12,760 nt of DNA from an uncultured Synergistales bacterium (lineage in GTDB: Bacteria; Synergistota; Synergistia; Synergistales; Aminobacteriaceae). The translations under genes were made by a program, and so were the position numbers. The stretch lies in assembly GCA_905234205.1 (NCBI GenBank), contig CAJOGG010000034.1, positions 1-12,760 of the forward strand, read 5' to 3'. Each line of letters begins with the position of its first letter. The first letter of the stretch is position 1. A model generated the notes under the pieces. The model ran no database searches. It had not been told where the DNA came from and worked only from the letters and a program-made list of their open reading frames with translations. Of the stretch, positions 5,561-12,760 are shown in pieces.

Positions 5561-7885
5561 ATGGCTGAAGAAGAGAAGGAAACATTAGAGACTGGCGGAC
5601 AAACATTTTCATCAATAATTAACAGTGTGCCTTCGATTGATAACTCGTCGGATTTTTTGCGCAATATGCAGGTTCTGCGTGATGAGTTTTTCGAGCGAAT
5701 CCCCGAAAATTGTAAGACTGAAGGCGTTCGTTCAGTGTGGCAAGAGTTGTGGGCAAAAGCTATGCTCTCATTGACTCCAGAACAGATGAATAAACTTGGC
5801 GAGACATTTGTATTCGCGGCTGAAGCTCATAAGCATCAGTTACGAAAATCCGGCGACCCTTATATCATTCACACAATCAACGCGGCTTTGATTCTTGCTG
5901 GAATGCGTTTGGATATGGCTACACTTGAAGCGGCTTTGTTGCATGACACGCTAGAAGATACTGACGTTACTTCACAGGAATTAATCGAGAAATTTGGGCC
6001 GGACGTTGAGACTCTTGTTAAGGGCGTAACGAAATTGACCGGCGAGGACGTAAAAGAAGTTATCTCACGTGAAGATCTCAACAGCGAAACTTTGCGACGA
6101 ATGTTTATCGTTATGGCTCAAGATATTAGGGTCGTGTTGATAAAGTTAGCTGATAGATTACACAACATGCGTACACTTAGCGTAATGAAGCCTGAAAAGC
6201 AGCAACGTATAGCACGAGAGACAATGGAAATTTACGCACCACTTGCTCATAGGCTTGGGATCTACCAGATTAAACGAGAGCTTGAGGACTTATCATTCAT
6301 GTATCTGCACCCGGATATTTACGCAGAAGTTGAACGCAGAGTCAAAAAACGTTTGCCGCAAATGGGAGAAGTTATCGACAAAGCTCGTGACGTTCTCGAA
6401 AAACGTTTACAGAAAGAGAATATCCCTTGCCGAATTAAAGGACGCTCGAAACATTATTACAGCATATACGAGAAAATGCAGCGCAAAAAAATCTCGTTCG
6501 ACGAACTTTATGACATCTTGGCCGTAAGAGTTCTTGTGTCTGACGTTTCGACCTGTTACGCGGTCTTGGGAGTCGTTCACGCTTTATGGGTACCTATTCC
6601 CGGGCAATTCGATGACTATATCGCCAACCCTAAAAGCAATATGTACCAGTCTCTTCACACAACTGTTATGGCCTTCGGAGTCCCGTTAGAAGTTCAGATT
6701 CGTACGTACGAGATGAATAATTTTGCCGAATACGGGATTGCGGCTCATTGGGTATATAAATCCGGCGGAAGTCGTAAGCTCAATAAGGAAATGGACACGA
6801 AATTAATTTGGGTCAGTCAAGCTTTAGAGGCCGGCCAGAACGGAAGCTCACAAGAATTTATGGATATTCTCAAGAGTGATATTTTGCTTACGAGTGAGCT
6901 TTATGTGTTCACGCCCGACGGAAAGCCAATGATCTTGCCTAATGGATCAACGACTTTAGATTTTGCCTACGCTGTACACACTGAAATCGGGAATCACTGT
7001 GCAGGAGCTACAATCAACGGCCGCATTGTCCCTCTTAACACTCAACTTCATAATGGCGACATAGTAAAAATTTTGACTTCCCCACAAAGTTCCCCATCAA
7101 AAGACTGGATAAAGATAGTGAGTTCGGCCAAGACTCGCAGCAAGATAAGAGCATATTTCAGGCAGGCAGAAAAAGTTGATCGTGATGAAAAACTTGAACG
7201 CGGTTGGAAATTAATTGAACGTGAATTAAAGCGTAGAGGATTAAACGACGTAAAGCGCGAGGACTTCAACAATATTGACGATCAGTTAATAGCTGTAGGT
7301 TCTGGCGCAATAGGTCCGGGTGAGGCTGCACAGAAATTAGCGTTGGCTTACCTGCAACATCATGCTCCAGCCCCACAAGTAAATCCTGTTGAATTTGTAA
7401 GTGAACCAATCGTACACAAGAAAGATAATAAATCGGATATTCTCGTTGAAGGTGAAGGCGGAGTCAGTGTAACGTTGGCAAGCTGTTGCGATCCTGTTCC
7501 TGGTGATGAGATTGTGGGTTATGCGTCAGCACGTCGAGGCATTACGATTCATCGGGTTGGTTGTAAGAGTATCGCCGAAAAAAAGGACGAACGTAAAATT
7601 TCTGTCTCATGGTATACAGAAGAGGGCGTAACTTCCGGACGCAAGACTAAACTTTACACGGCGAAATTGAAGGCTGAAGGTGAGGATCGCGAGGACTTGT
7701 TATCGGACGCTACGAAGGCTTTATCACTTGAAGGAAGCGGAATAACAGGAATCAAAGCTACGATAGTCGGAAATAGTTTAATGCGAATGAAGATAGAGCT
7801 GCGAGTCAGAAATCTTGAACATTTATATTCTGTCATGGCAAAATTAAACGAGGTCAGAGGAATCATAGAAGTAACGAGGGGATAA
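5561..7885 (+). CDS. relA: Bifunctional (p)ppGpp synthetase/hydrolase, RelA/SpoT family
   Basis: This is a full-length (774-residue) long Rel protein that makes and breaks the alarmone (p)ppGpp. The HD hydrolase region carries YIIHTINAA near 101, HDTLED at 128-133 and DRLHNMRT at 198-205, so hydrolase activity should be intact. The synthetase has RIKGRSKHYYSIYEKM (291-306), DELYDILAVRV (314-324), YIANPKSNMYQSLHTTV (353-369) and LEVQIRT (376-382). TGS (about 446-506), the Cys-Cys zinc-finger domain (SCCDPVPG, 641-648, with H664 and C668) and a C-terminal ACT domain (about 698-774) follow. The motif before YIA is QFDD (349-352), neither the RxKD usual in bifunctional enzymes nor the ExDD of RelA. 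A very strong AGAGGAGGGG ribosome site lies in the recJ tail. It is probably the only long Rel of the cell, which this window cannot prove. Confidence 0.95.
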   Translation: MAEEEKETLETGGQTFSSIINSVPSIDNSSDFLRNMQVLRDEFFERIPENCKTEGVRSVWQELWAKAMLSLTPEQMNKLGETFVFAAEAHKHQLRKSGDPYIIHTINAALILAGMRLDMATLEAALLHDTLEDTDVTSQELIEKFGPDVETLVKGVTKLTGEDVKEVISREDLNSETLRRMFIVMAQDIRVVLIKLADRLHNMRTLSVMKPEKQQRIARETMEIYAPLAHRLGIYQIKRELEDLSFMYLHPDIYAEVERRVKKRLPQMGEVIDKARDVLEKRLQKENIPCRIKGRSKHYYSIYEKMQRKKISFDELYDILAVRVLVSDVSTCYAVLGVVHALWVPIPGQFDDYIANPKSNMYQSLHTTVMAFGVPLEVQIRTYEMNNFAEYGIAAHWVYKSGGSRKLNKEMDTKLIWVSQALEAGQNGSSQEFMDILKSDILLTSELYVFTPDGKPMILPNGSTTLDFAYAVHTEIGNHCAGATINGRIVPLNTQLHNGDIVKILTSPQSSPSKDWIKIVSSAKTRSKIRAYFRQAEKVDRDEKLERGWKLIERELKRRGLNDVKREDFNNIDDQLIAVGSGAIGPGEAAQKLALAYLQHHAPAPQVNPVEFVSEPIVHKKDNKSDILVEGEGGVSVTLASCCDPVPGDEIVGYASARRGITIHRVGCKSIAEKKDERKISVSWYTEEGVTSGRKTKLYTAKLKAEGEDREDLLSDATKALSLEGSGITGIKATIVGNSLMRMKIELRVRNLEHLYSVMAKLNEVRGIIEVTRG

Positions 7886-7888
7886 CGA

Positions 7889-8344
7889 ATGCGATTACTA
7901 ATACAGAGAGTCAAACGTGCGTCAGTGATTGTGAATGGCAACGTGAACGACAAACGCGAAATTAAACAGGGCATGTGTGTATTCATAGGCGTAACTCATG
8001 GCGACACAGAGAAAAACGCTGATTGGCTTGCGGAAAAAATGACGGGCTTGCGAATCTTTGAGGACAACGACGGCAAAATCAATCTTTCATTGAACGACTT
8101 ACCAGAGGGCGGAGAAGTTTTGCTAGTGTCTCAATTCTCACTTTATGCTTCATGCGCTAAAGGAAGGCGACCGGGATTTTCTGATGCTGCTAAACCTGAC
8201 GAGGCTGAACGACTCTACAATTACTTTGTCGAAAAAGTTCAAGGTATGTGCTTGAAGAAAGTTGCGACGGGAGAATTTGGGGCAGATATGGAAGTTGAGA
8301 TAATCAACGACGGGCCATTAACATTCATAATAGATAGCATGTAA
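7889..8344 (+). CDS. dtd: D-aminoacyl-tRNA deacylase
   Basis: DTD removes D-amino acids (and glycine from tRNA-Ala) mischarged on tRNA, recycling the tRNA and keeping D-residues out of proteins. The 151-residue product has the normal length and starts MRLLIQRVKRASV. The two active-site motifs are recognisable: SQFSLYA at 81-87, where the usual SQxT has Ser for Thr, and NDGPLTF at 140-146, which holds the Gly-cisPro pair that excludes L-amino acids. KGRRPGF (91-97) is also typical. The gene starts three bases after the rel stop, with GAGGGG inside the rel tail as ribosome site. Rel-dtd linkage is common in bacteria, so the context agrees. Confidence 0.94.
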   Translation: MRLLIQRVKRASVIVNGNVNDKREIKQGMCVFIGVTHGDTEKNADWLAEKMTGLRIFEDNDGKINLSLNDLPEGGEVLLVSQFSLYASCAKGRRPGFSDAAKPDEAERLYNYFVEKVQGMCLKKVATGEFGADMEVEIINDGPLTFIIDSM

Positions 8345-8356
8345 GGAGCTAAATAC

Positions 8357-8992
8357 ATGAATTACAAAAGATTCCCATTAGGGGCATTATGGACGAACGG
8401 ATATTTATTCTGGGACGATAAGACGCATGAAGCATTCTTCATTGATCCAGGCGGAGATACAAGAGACGTGAAAGAATTTCTCATTGCAAATGACTTAAAG
8501 CTGACTATGATTTTATTAACTCATGGTCATATAGATCATATAGCGGGCATTCACGAACTTGTCGAACTTGTCGGAGATAATATCTATATCGGCAAAAATG
8601 ACGCTTACAGACTCAGGACTCCTTCACAAGAATTACAGGCTTTGTTGCGAGTTCATTGCGATGGCTTAGAGAATTTCAAGGAGGTTGACGAAGGACGCGT
8701 TATAGGTTTTCCTGGCTACGCGATAAGAGTTATTGAGACTCCCGGCCACACTGAAGGCAGTGTTTGCTATTTGATTCAAGACTCTGAAGGCCATAAAGTT
8801 TTAGTTTCTGGTGATACATTGTTTGCTCAAAGCGTGGGGCGTACTGATTTAGAGGGCGGCGACGATATACAGCTTGAGGCTTCTTTACGAAAACTTGCAG
8901 AACTTCACGACGGATTACACGTTTTGCCCGGTCATGGACCTGATACAAGCATAGGTGAAGAACGCGAAATGAATCCATATTGGCCAAGATAA
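8357..8992 (+). CDS. Metallo-beta-lactamase-fold hydrolase, glyoxalase II-like
   Basis: This 211-residue cytoplasmic enzyme has the complete dinuclear metal set of the glyoxalase II group: THGHIDH (55-61), H131 in TPGHTEGS, D153 in SGDTLF and H193 in LPGHGP. GRTDL (161-165) is also typical of short YcbL-type members, which lack the long substrate-binding C-terminus of classical GloB. Its natural substrate cannot be read from the sequence. A thioester of glutathione or another thiol is the usual suggestion, and many anaerobes lack glutathione. An AAGGAG ribosome site at about 8343-8348 lies eight bases before the ATG, and the dtd-to-start gap is 12 bases. The neighbouring dtd often sits beside such a gene, so co-transcription is likely. 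Confidence 0.9.
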   Translation: MNYKRFPLGALWTNGYLFWDDKTHEAFFIDPGGDTRDVKEFLIANDLKLTMILLTHGHIDHIAGIHELVELVGDNIYIGKNDAYRLRTPSQELQALLRVHCDGLENFKEVDEGRVIGFPGYAIRVIETPGHTEGSVCYLIQDSEGHKVLVSGDTLFAQSVGRTDLEGGDDIQLEASLRKLAELHDGLHVLPGHGPDTSIGEEREMNPYWPR

Positions 8993-9008
8993 ATTAGGGG
9001 ATAGAAAA

Positions 9009-10064
9009 ATGTTCAAAATGTTTTCTGGAATGTTAGGGCTTGATGTCGGAATCGATTTAGGCTCATCGAATATAGTTGTGTATGTTAAGGATAAAGGAAT
9101 AGTTTTCACAGAACCAAGTGCAGTTGCAGTTAAGAAATTACCGCGCGGTGAAGGGATTGAAGTTATAGCGGTCGGCCGTGACGCAAAAGCAATGTCGGGG
9201 AAAGTTCCTACTGGAATCGAAGCTATATGGCCTCTTGAAGGTGGGGTTATCGCGAATTTCGACATGACTCAAGAATTATTGCGTTATTGTCTCAAGCGTG
9301 TAAGCTCAAACAATGCCTTCATGGTTCACCCTCGTGTAGTAATCTCAATTCCAGCAGAAGTTACAGGCGTTGAGCGAAAAGCCGTGATTGATGCAACGTT
9401 GGGTGCTGGTGCCAGTGAAGCCTATGTTGTTGAGGAACCCATAAGCGCGGCTCTTGGTGTTGGACTTCCGATTGATAAACCTAATGGCTGCATGGTTATT
9501 GACATTGGCGGCGGCACAAGTGAAGTAAGCGTTATATCTCTGGGCGGAATAGTTGTTACAAGTTCGTTGCGTTCAGCAGGAAAGACAATGGACACGGCTA
9601 TTGTTAACATGATAAGACAACGTTACGCGCTTTTAATCGGAGAGACTACGGCCGAGGAAGTCAAGAATACTATAGGGTCAGCCTTGCCAATGAATCCAGA
9701 GCTAGAAATGAGCGTTAAGGGACGTGATTTATCTGGAGGGTTGCCAAAAAGTGATACGGTCTCGTCAATTGAAGTACGCGAGGCAATGGAGTCTGTATTC
9801 ACCGGAATTGAAGACATGGTGAAGGTAGCGTTGGAGAAAATGCCGCCTGAACTTGCTAAAGATGTTGTTGATCGTGGTGTTGTCTTAACGGGTGGAGTAG
9901 CTTTGATGCGAGGCTTTGCAGAAAGATTATCACGCGCAATTAACACTCCTGTAATCGTTGCTGAACAGCCTTTGAACTCTGTAGCCTTGGGCGTCGGAAA
10001 AATTCTCGATAACTTGGGAACTATGAGGCGTGTATTAATGTCGGTTGAACGTGGCTCAAGATAA
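9009..10064 (+). CDS. mreB: Rod shape-determining protein MreB (actin homologue)
   Basis: MreB polymerises with ATP on the inner membrane and steers the elongasome for lateral peptidoglycan synthesis. The 351-residue product has the actin-fold motifs in order: phosphate-1 GIDLGSSN (14-21), connect/EEPISAALG (142-150), phosphate-2 VIDIGGGTSE (163-172), the GxxMD segment (191-195) and the adenosine loop VVLTGG (291-296). The N-terminus MFKMFSGMLG resembles the membrane-binding amphipathic end of Gram-negative MreB. Compared with common MreB, SS replaces TA after DLG, and Val297 replaces the third Gly of LTGGGAL. MreB-like paralogues (Mbl, MreBH) are possible, but mreC and mreD directly downstream favour MreB. 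AGGGG upstream serves as the ribosome site, and the gap from the hydrolase is 16 bases. Confidence 0.95.
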   Translation: MFKMFSGMLGLDVGIDLGSSNIVVYVKDKGIVFTEPSAVAVKKLPRGEGIEVIAVGRDAKAMSGKVPTGIEAIWPLEGGVIANFDMTQELLRYCLKRVSSNNAFMVHPRVVISIPAEVTGVERKAVIDATLGAGASEAYVVEEPISAALGVGLPIDKPNGCMVIDIGGGTSEVSVISLGGIVVTSSLRSAGKTMDTAIVNMIRQRYALLIGETTAEEVKNTIGSALPMNPELEMSVKGRDLSGGLPKSDTVSSIEVREAMESVFTGIEDMVKVALEKMPPELAKDVVDRGVVLTGGVALMRGFAERLSRAINTPVIVAEQPLNSVALGVGKILDNLGTMRRVLMSVERGSR

Positions 10065-10072
10065 GCTTGTGA

Positions 10073-10843
10073 ATGGATAATACTAGAAACAATACGCGGC
10101 AATGGGTACATGGATTAACCGCTTTAATACTTGGCCTATTTTTATTAGGAATAAGTTCAAGTTTAGGCGTTGTGAAAAATATCGTTGACTTATGGGGGAC
10201 TCTGCTTTCTGTGCCAGAATATCCTGCTGTCGTTATGAGAGAAATATATCTTGACTGGAGAGCATGGACTCGCGACAAAAATTCTTTGAACAGAGAAGTG
10301 AAACAGTTACGAGAAGAAAATGCACAATTAAGAATCGAATTAGCGAAATTGACCAGTGGAAAAATCTATTCTGACGACAAAAATTCTGAATCAAAAACTG
10401 CTAGAGTAACTTTGCGTGCGCCTATGTCATGGTGGAATGAGATTCGTATTGACCGTGGAGAAGTTGACAAAATCACACAAGGTCTTCCGGTTTTCTACAA
10501 CGGTTACTTAATTGGACGAGTAAGCACAGTTTCTTCAATGTCGTCGTGGGCGGAGCTTATAACCTCCCCTTCATTCATGATCCCCGCTGTAATTGAGGAG
10601 ACAAGAGAATTAGGCGTAGTTGTAGGTGATGGAAATGGCACAGTGCTAATGCGCTATATACCTGCTGGACGAGGAGTCAAAGACGGAATGAAAGTCAGTA
10701 CCGCAATGATAGGCGAACAATTACCTCCGGGGCTTCCGATTGGGAAAATAGCTAGTGAAGTCTCTTCAGGCTCTGATGGTTATGCTACATACAGGATAGA
10801 TCCAGGCGCGGACTTATCACGATTCTACACGGTGAGTTATTAA
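10073..10843 (+). CDS. mreC: Rod shape-determining protein MreC
   Basis: MreC is the bitopic scaffold that links cytoplasmic MreB to PBP2 in the periplasm. The 256-residue product has a short cytoplasmic tail, one membrane segment at about 14-36, a coiled coil at about 66-94 (NREVKQLREENAQLR) and a beta-rich periplasmic domain that includes GLPVFYNGYLIGRV (137-150). The length is in the normal range. The ATG is eight bases after the mreB stop, with no clear Shine-Dalgarno sequence (the gap reads AAGCTTGTGA), so translation probably depends on coupling to mreB. The order mreB-mreC-mreD is the classic one, and the gene ends one base before mreD. Confidence 0.92.
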   Translation: MDNTRNNTRQWVHGLTALILGLFLLGISSSLGVVKNIVDLWGTLLSVPEYPAVVMREIYLDWRAWTRDKNSLNREVKQLREENAQLRIELAKLTSGKIYSDDKNSESKTARVTLRAPMSWWNEIRIDRGEVDKITQGLPVFYNGYLIGRVSTVSSMSSWAELITSPSFMIPAVIEETRELGVVVGDGNGTVLMRYIPAGRGVKDGMKVSTAMIGEQLPPGLPIGKIASEVSSGSDGYATYRIDPGADLSRFYTVSY

Positions 10844-10844
10844 C

Positions 10845-11315
10845 ATGTTACTAGTAATTTTGTGGCTGATTCAAGATTTCTTGACCGTATTTGGCGGTGG
10901 GGGAATGCAGGTTCCGGGATTATTCATGCTTGGGATAGTGTATAAACTTTTGTTTGATGACGGAAGCGACGATAGTTTGTGGGCAATATGGGCGGCATTT
11001 GCAGGCGGTATCTTATGGGATTTGCGTTGGGTAGGGATACCTGGTTTCTTTACACTTGCTCATGTTATAGTCGTGCTGATAGTTCTGCAAGTTTGGGGAA
11101 TGATTCCTCCTCAAGCTAGAGATTCAGGAAATACAATTATCGTGTTCATGTTAATGGAACTTTCGCAATTACTTCCCCCGATGTTGCCGGTGTTGATTCT
11201 AGGAGGCAATATAGGCTGGACATTCTTTTTGATACAACAGGCTTACTCACTCCCCGCTATTTTGTTCACAATGTATATTTATCTCAAACGAGTAAAGGAC
11301 TCAAAGAAGGTTTAA
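10845..11315 (+). CDS. mreD: Rod shape-determining membrane protein MreD
   Basis: MreD is a small polytopic inner-membrane protein of the elongasome that modulates MreC-PBP2 activation. The 156-residue product is almost entirely hydrophobic, with about five membrane segments and a short basic C-terminus (LKRVKDSKKV). The central GGILWDLRWVGIPG stretch (54-67) matches the family's G-x-x-x-D pattern. Sequence conservation in MreD is low, so the call rests on hydropathy, length and its place between mreC and mrdA. The start ATG lies one base after the mreC stop, with GGTGAG in the mreC tail as a probable ribosome site. Confidence 0.85.
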   Translation: MLLVILWLIQDFLTVFGGGGMQVPGLFMLGIVYKLLFDDGSDDSLWAIWAAFAGGILWDLRWVGIPGFFTLAHVIVVLIVLQVWGMIPPQARDSGNTIIVFMLMELSQLLPPMLPVLILGGNIGWTFFLIQQAYSLPAILFTMYIYLKRVKDSKKV

Positions 11316-11321
11316 TGCATC

Positions 11322-12760
11322 ATGGAAATTTTAGATAGCCGGCTTAAATTGTTCATGTACTTGATGACTCTATCTGTATGCGTATTGATAGGCGGGTTAT
11401 ATTTCTGCCAGATATATCAAGGAGATAGATACATTAGGCTTGCTCACAATAATAGATTACGAATGATTCGTTCAGCTGCTCCACGTGGTGAGATTTTTGA
11501 CCGTAATGGCGTGCCTTTAGCCGTGAATGATACAACGTTTTGCATAATGGGTTATCCGTTGGACTTGAACACCCCCGAAAAAGTTTCTCACCTTAGCAAA
11601 ATTCTTAAGCGTCACGGAATCCCTATGGAAATCAGCGACCTAGAGAAGATAATCAAGCAGCAACGTTCAGCCCCTTATCGCGTTATGAAGATAGTACCTA
11701 ATTTAACAATGACTCAAATGGCCGAGCTTGTAGCAGATTATGAATTTCCCCACGAGTTATTCCCGTTAAGCGTATGGCGAAGAACTTACCCAGCCGGAAG
11801 CACAGCCGCGAATATTTTGGGTTACGTCAGCGAAATTTCAGAGAAGGAACTAGAGTCACGCGCTGAAGAAGGTTATATGGGCGGAGATCTAATAGGCAAG
11901 TCTGGAATAGAACGCGCTTACGAAAATATTTTACGAGGATCACCGGGCCAAGAAGCTCTTGAAGTTGACGCTAGAGGACGAAAAGTCAGAACGCTTGACT
12001 CAAATCCTGCTGTCAAAGGCGAAAATATAACTCTAACACTAGATATGGGCGCACAGAAATTAGCCGTGGAATTGCTCAAGAATAATAAGGGCGCGTTGTT
12101 GGCTATGGACGTTCACACCGGCGCAGTCTTGGCTATGGCTTCGAGTCCCGTCTACGATAACAACCCTTTAACTTGGGGAGTCTCTGGTCGCGAATGGAAC
12201 TCAATCATGAATAATCCCGACCGCCCAATGTTAGATCGTGCTATAGCTGGCGTGTATCCTCCTGCGAGTACGTTCAAGGCTTTTATGTCAATCGCTGCTC
12301 TTGAAGAAAACGTTATCAATACTTCAACAATGATTTCATGCCGCGGCGGTATGCGAATGGGCTCTCACTTGTTCAAGTGCTGGAAACATTCGGGGCATGG
12401 CTCGTTAAACGTTTTGGGCGGATTGCAGCATTCATGTGACGTATATTTTTATCAGGTCGGGTTACGCGCAGGGATCGAAAAATTAATCAAGTGGGGCAGA
12501 AAATTTCGCTTGGGCGAGCCTACAGGAATTGACTTACCCGGAGAAAGTGGCGGGAACATTGCTGGGCCTGACTGGAAGATGCGACGCTTCAAAGCTCAAT
12601 GGGCGGCCGGCGATACAGTTAATTATTCATTCGGCCAAGGTTACGTGTTGATGACTCCGTTACAAATTGCTCGTGTGTATGCGGCTATAGCTAACGGCGG
12701 TAAACTCGTGACTCCTCACTTGAATCAAAAAGGTTACAAGACTCCCGAAAACATTGGCAT
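11322..12760 (+). CDS. mrdA: Penicillin-binding protein 2 (MrdA), elongasome transpeptidase, 3' end outside window
   Basis: PBP2 is the class B transpeptidase that cross-links peptidoglycan during rod elongation, activated by MreC and paired with RodA. From ATG 11322 the frame stays open for 479 codons to the window end. It has a short cytoplasmic start, one membrane anchor (about residues 9-30), the pedestal motif PRGEIFDRNG (about 54-63) and the GKSGIE segment. The transpeptidase domain has the active-site serine in YPPASTFK (S316, K319) and SCD at 371-373 followed by VYFYQVG, as in E. coli PBP2. The KTG/KSGT box lies beyond the window. In E. coli the residue before the active serine is Gly (PPGS), and here it is Ala. 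The start is six bases after mreD, with AAGAAGG as a weak ribosome site. The ATG at 11315 hits a stop within eight codons. Confidence 0.94.
   Translation, partial: MEILDSRLKLFMYLMTLSVCVLIGGLYFCQIYQGDRYIRLAHNNRLRMIRSAAPRGEIFDRNGVPLAVNDTTFCIMGYPLDLNTPEKVSHLSKILKRHGIPMEISDLEKIIKQQRSAPYRVMKIVPNLTMTQMAELVADYEFPHELFPLSVWRRTYPAGSTAANILGYVSEISEKELESRAEEGYMGGDLIGKSGIERAYENILRGSPGQEALEVDARGRKVRTLDSNPAVKGENITLTLDMGAQKLAVELLKNNKGALLAMDVHTGAVLAMASSPVYDNNPLTWGVSGREWNSIMNNPDRPMLDRAIAGVYPPASTFKAFMSIAALEENVINTSTMISCRGGMRMGSHLFKCWKHSGHGSLNVLGGLQHSCDVYFYQVGLRAGIEKLIKWGRKFRLGEPTGIDLPGESGGNIAGPDWKMRRFKAQWAAGDTVNYSFGQGYVLMTPLQIARVYAAIANGGKLVTPHLNQKGYKTPENIG

Noticed and set aside
9623..10111. 162-codon minus-strand frame opposite mreB
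   Set aside because: It is a composition shadow of mreB, with no ribosome site and no family-like sequence. The same applies to the other antisense frames in the window.
1..12760. tRNA or rRNA genes, CRISPR arrays, insertion sequences, integrases or attachment sites
   Set aside because: None was seen. The only sizeable direct repeat is the FMN-domain duplication inside the reductase gene.

Overview
The window reads as chromosome from an anaerobic, rod-shaped bacterium with a Gram-negative-type (MreB/PBP2) elongation machinery and moderate-to-low GC. The mix of a heme-free, Sec-exported FMN/FAD reductase with a recJ-rel-dtd-hydrolase-mreBCD-mrdA block fits Synergistota or a related anaerobic lineage. 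That placement comes from gene content and protein flavour only and is tentative.

Left part (1-3278, minus strand). Two small, closely spaced genes of unknown function (207 down past the window edge, and 409-212) lie downstream of a large gene for a flavin-dependent respiratory-type reductase (3278-521). A rho-independent terminator at 467-505 closes the reductase gene, and a likely -10 box for the small pair follows it. The reductase has a Sec signal peptide, three FMN_bind-type domains and a C-terminal FAD domain of the flavocytochrome c / fumarate reductase family. The first two FMN domains are tandem copies with a 267-bp period: they share an identical 48-residue protein segment but differ by silent changes. 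The first copy carries a net frame-disrupting deletion, so the signal peptide and the remaining 890 or so residues are in different frames. This is either a real lesion or a sequencing/assembly error at a repeat.

Right part (3409-12760, plus strand). A divergent promoter region (about 3324-3371) separates the reductase from a nine-gene, same-strand block with gaps of at most 16 bp and no visible internal terminator: tadA, recJ, relA/spoT, dtd, a glyoxalase II-like metallo-beta-lactamase-fold hydrolase, mreB, mreC, mreD and mrdA (PBP2, cut by the window end before its KTG box). The order joins tRNA wobble editing, DNA repair, (p)ppGpp metabolism and D-aminoacyl-tRNA proofreading to the rod-shape/elongasome module. 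MreB filaments, the periplasmic MreC scaffold, membrane MreD and the PBP2 transpeptidase work together in lateral wall synthesis, and rodA would be expected nearby.

No tRNA, rRNA, CRISPR array, insertion sequence or integrase is seen. Most of the window is ordinary housekeeping sequence. The items worth a second look are the broken and duplicated FMN domains, the substrate-site differences of the reductase, the QFDD motif in Rel, and the unassigned small gene pair at the left edge.
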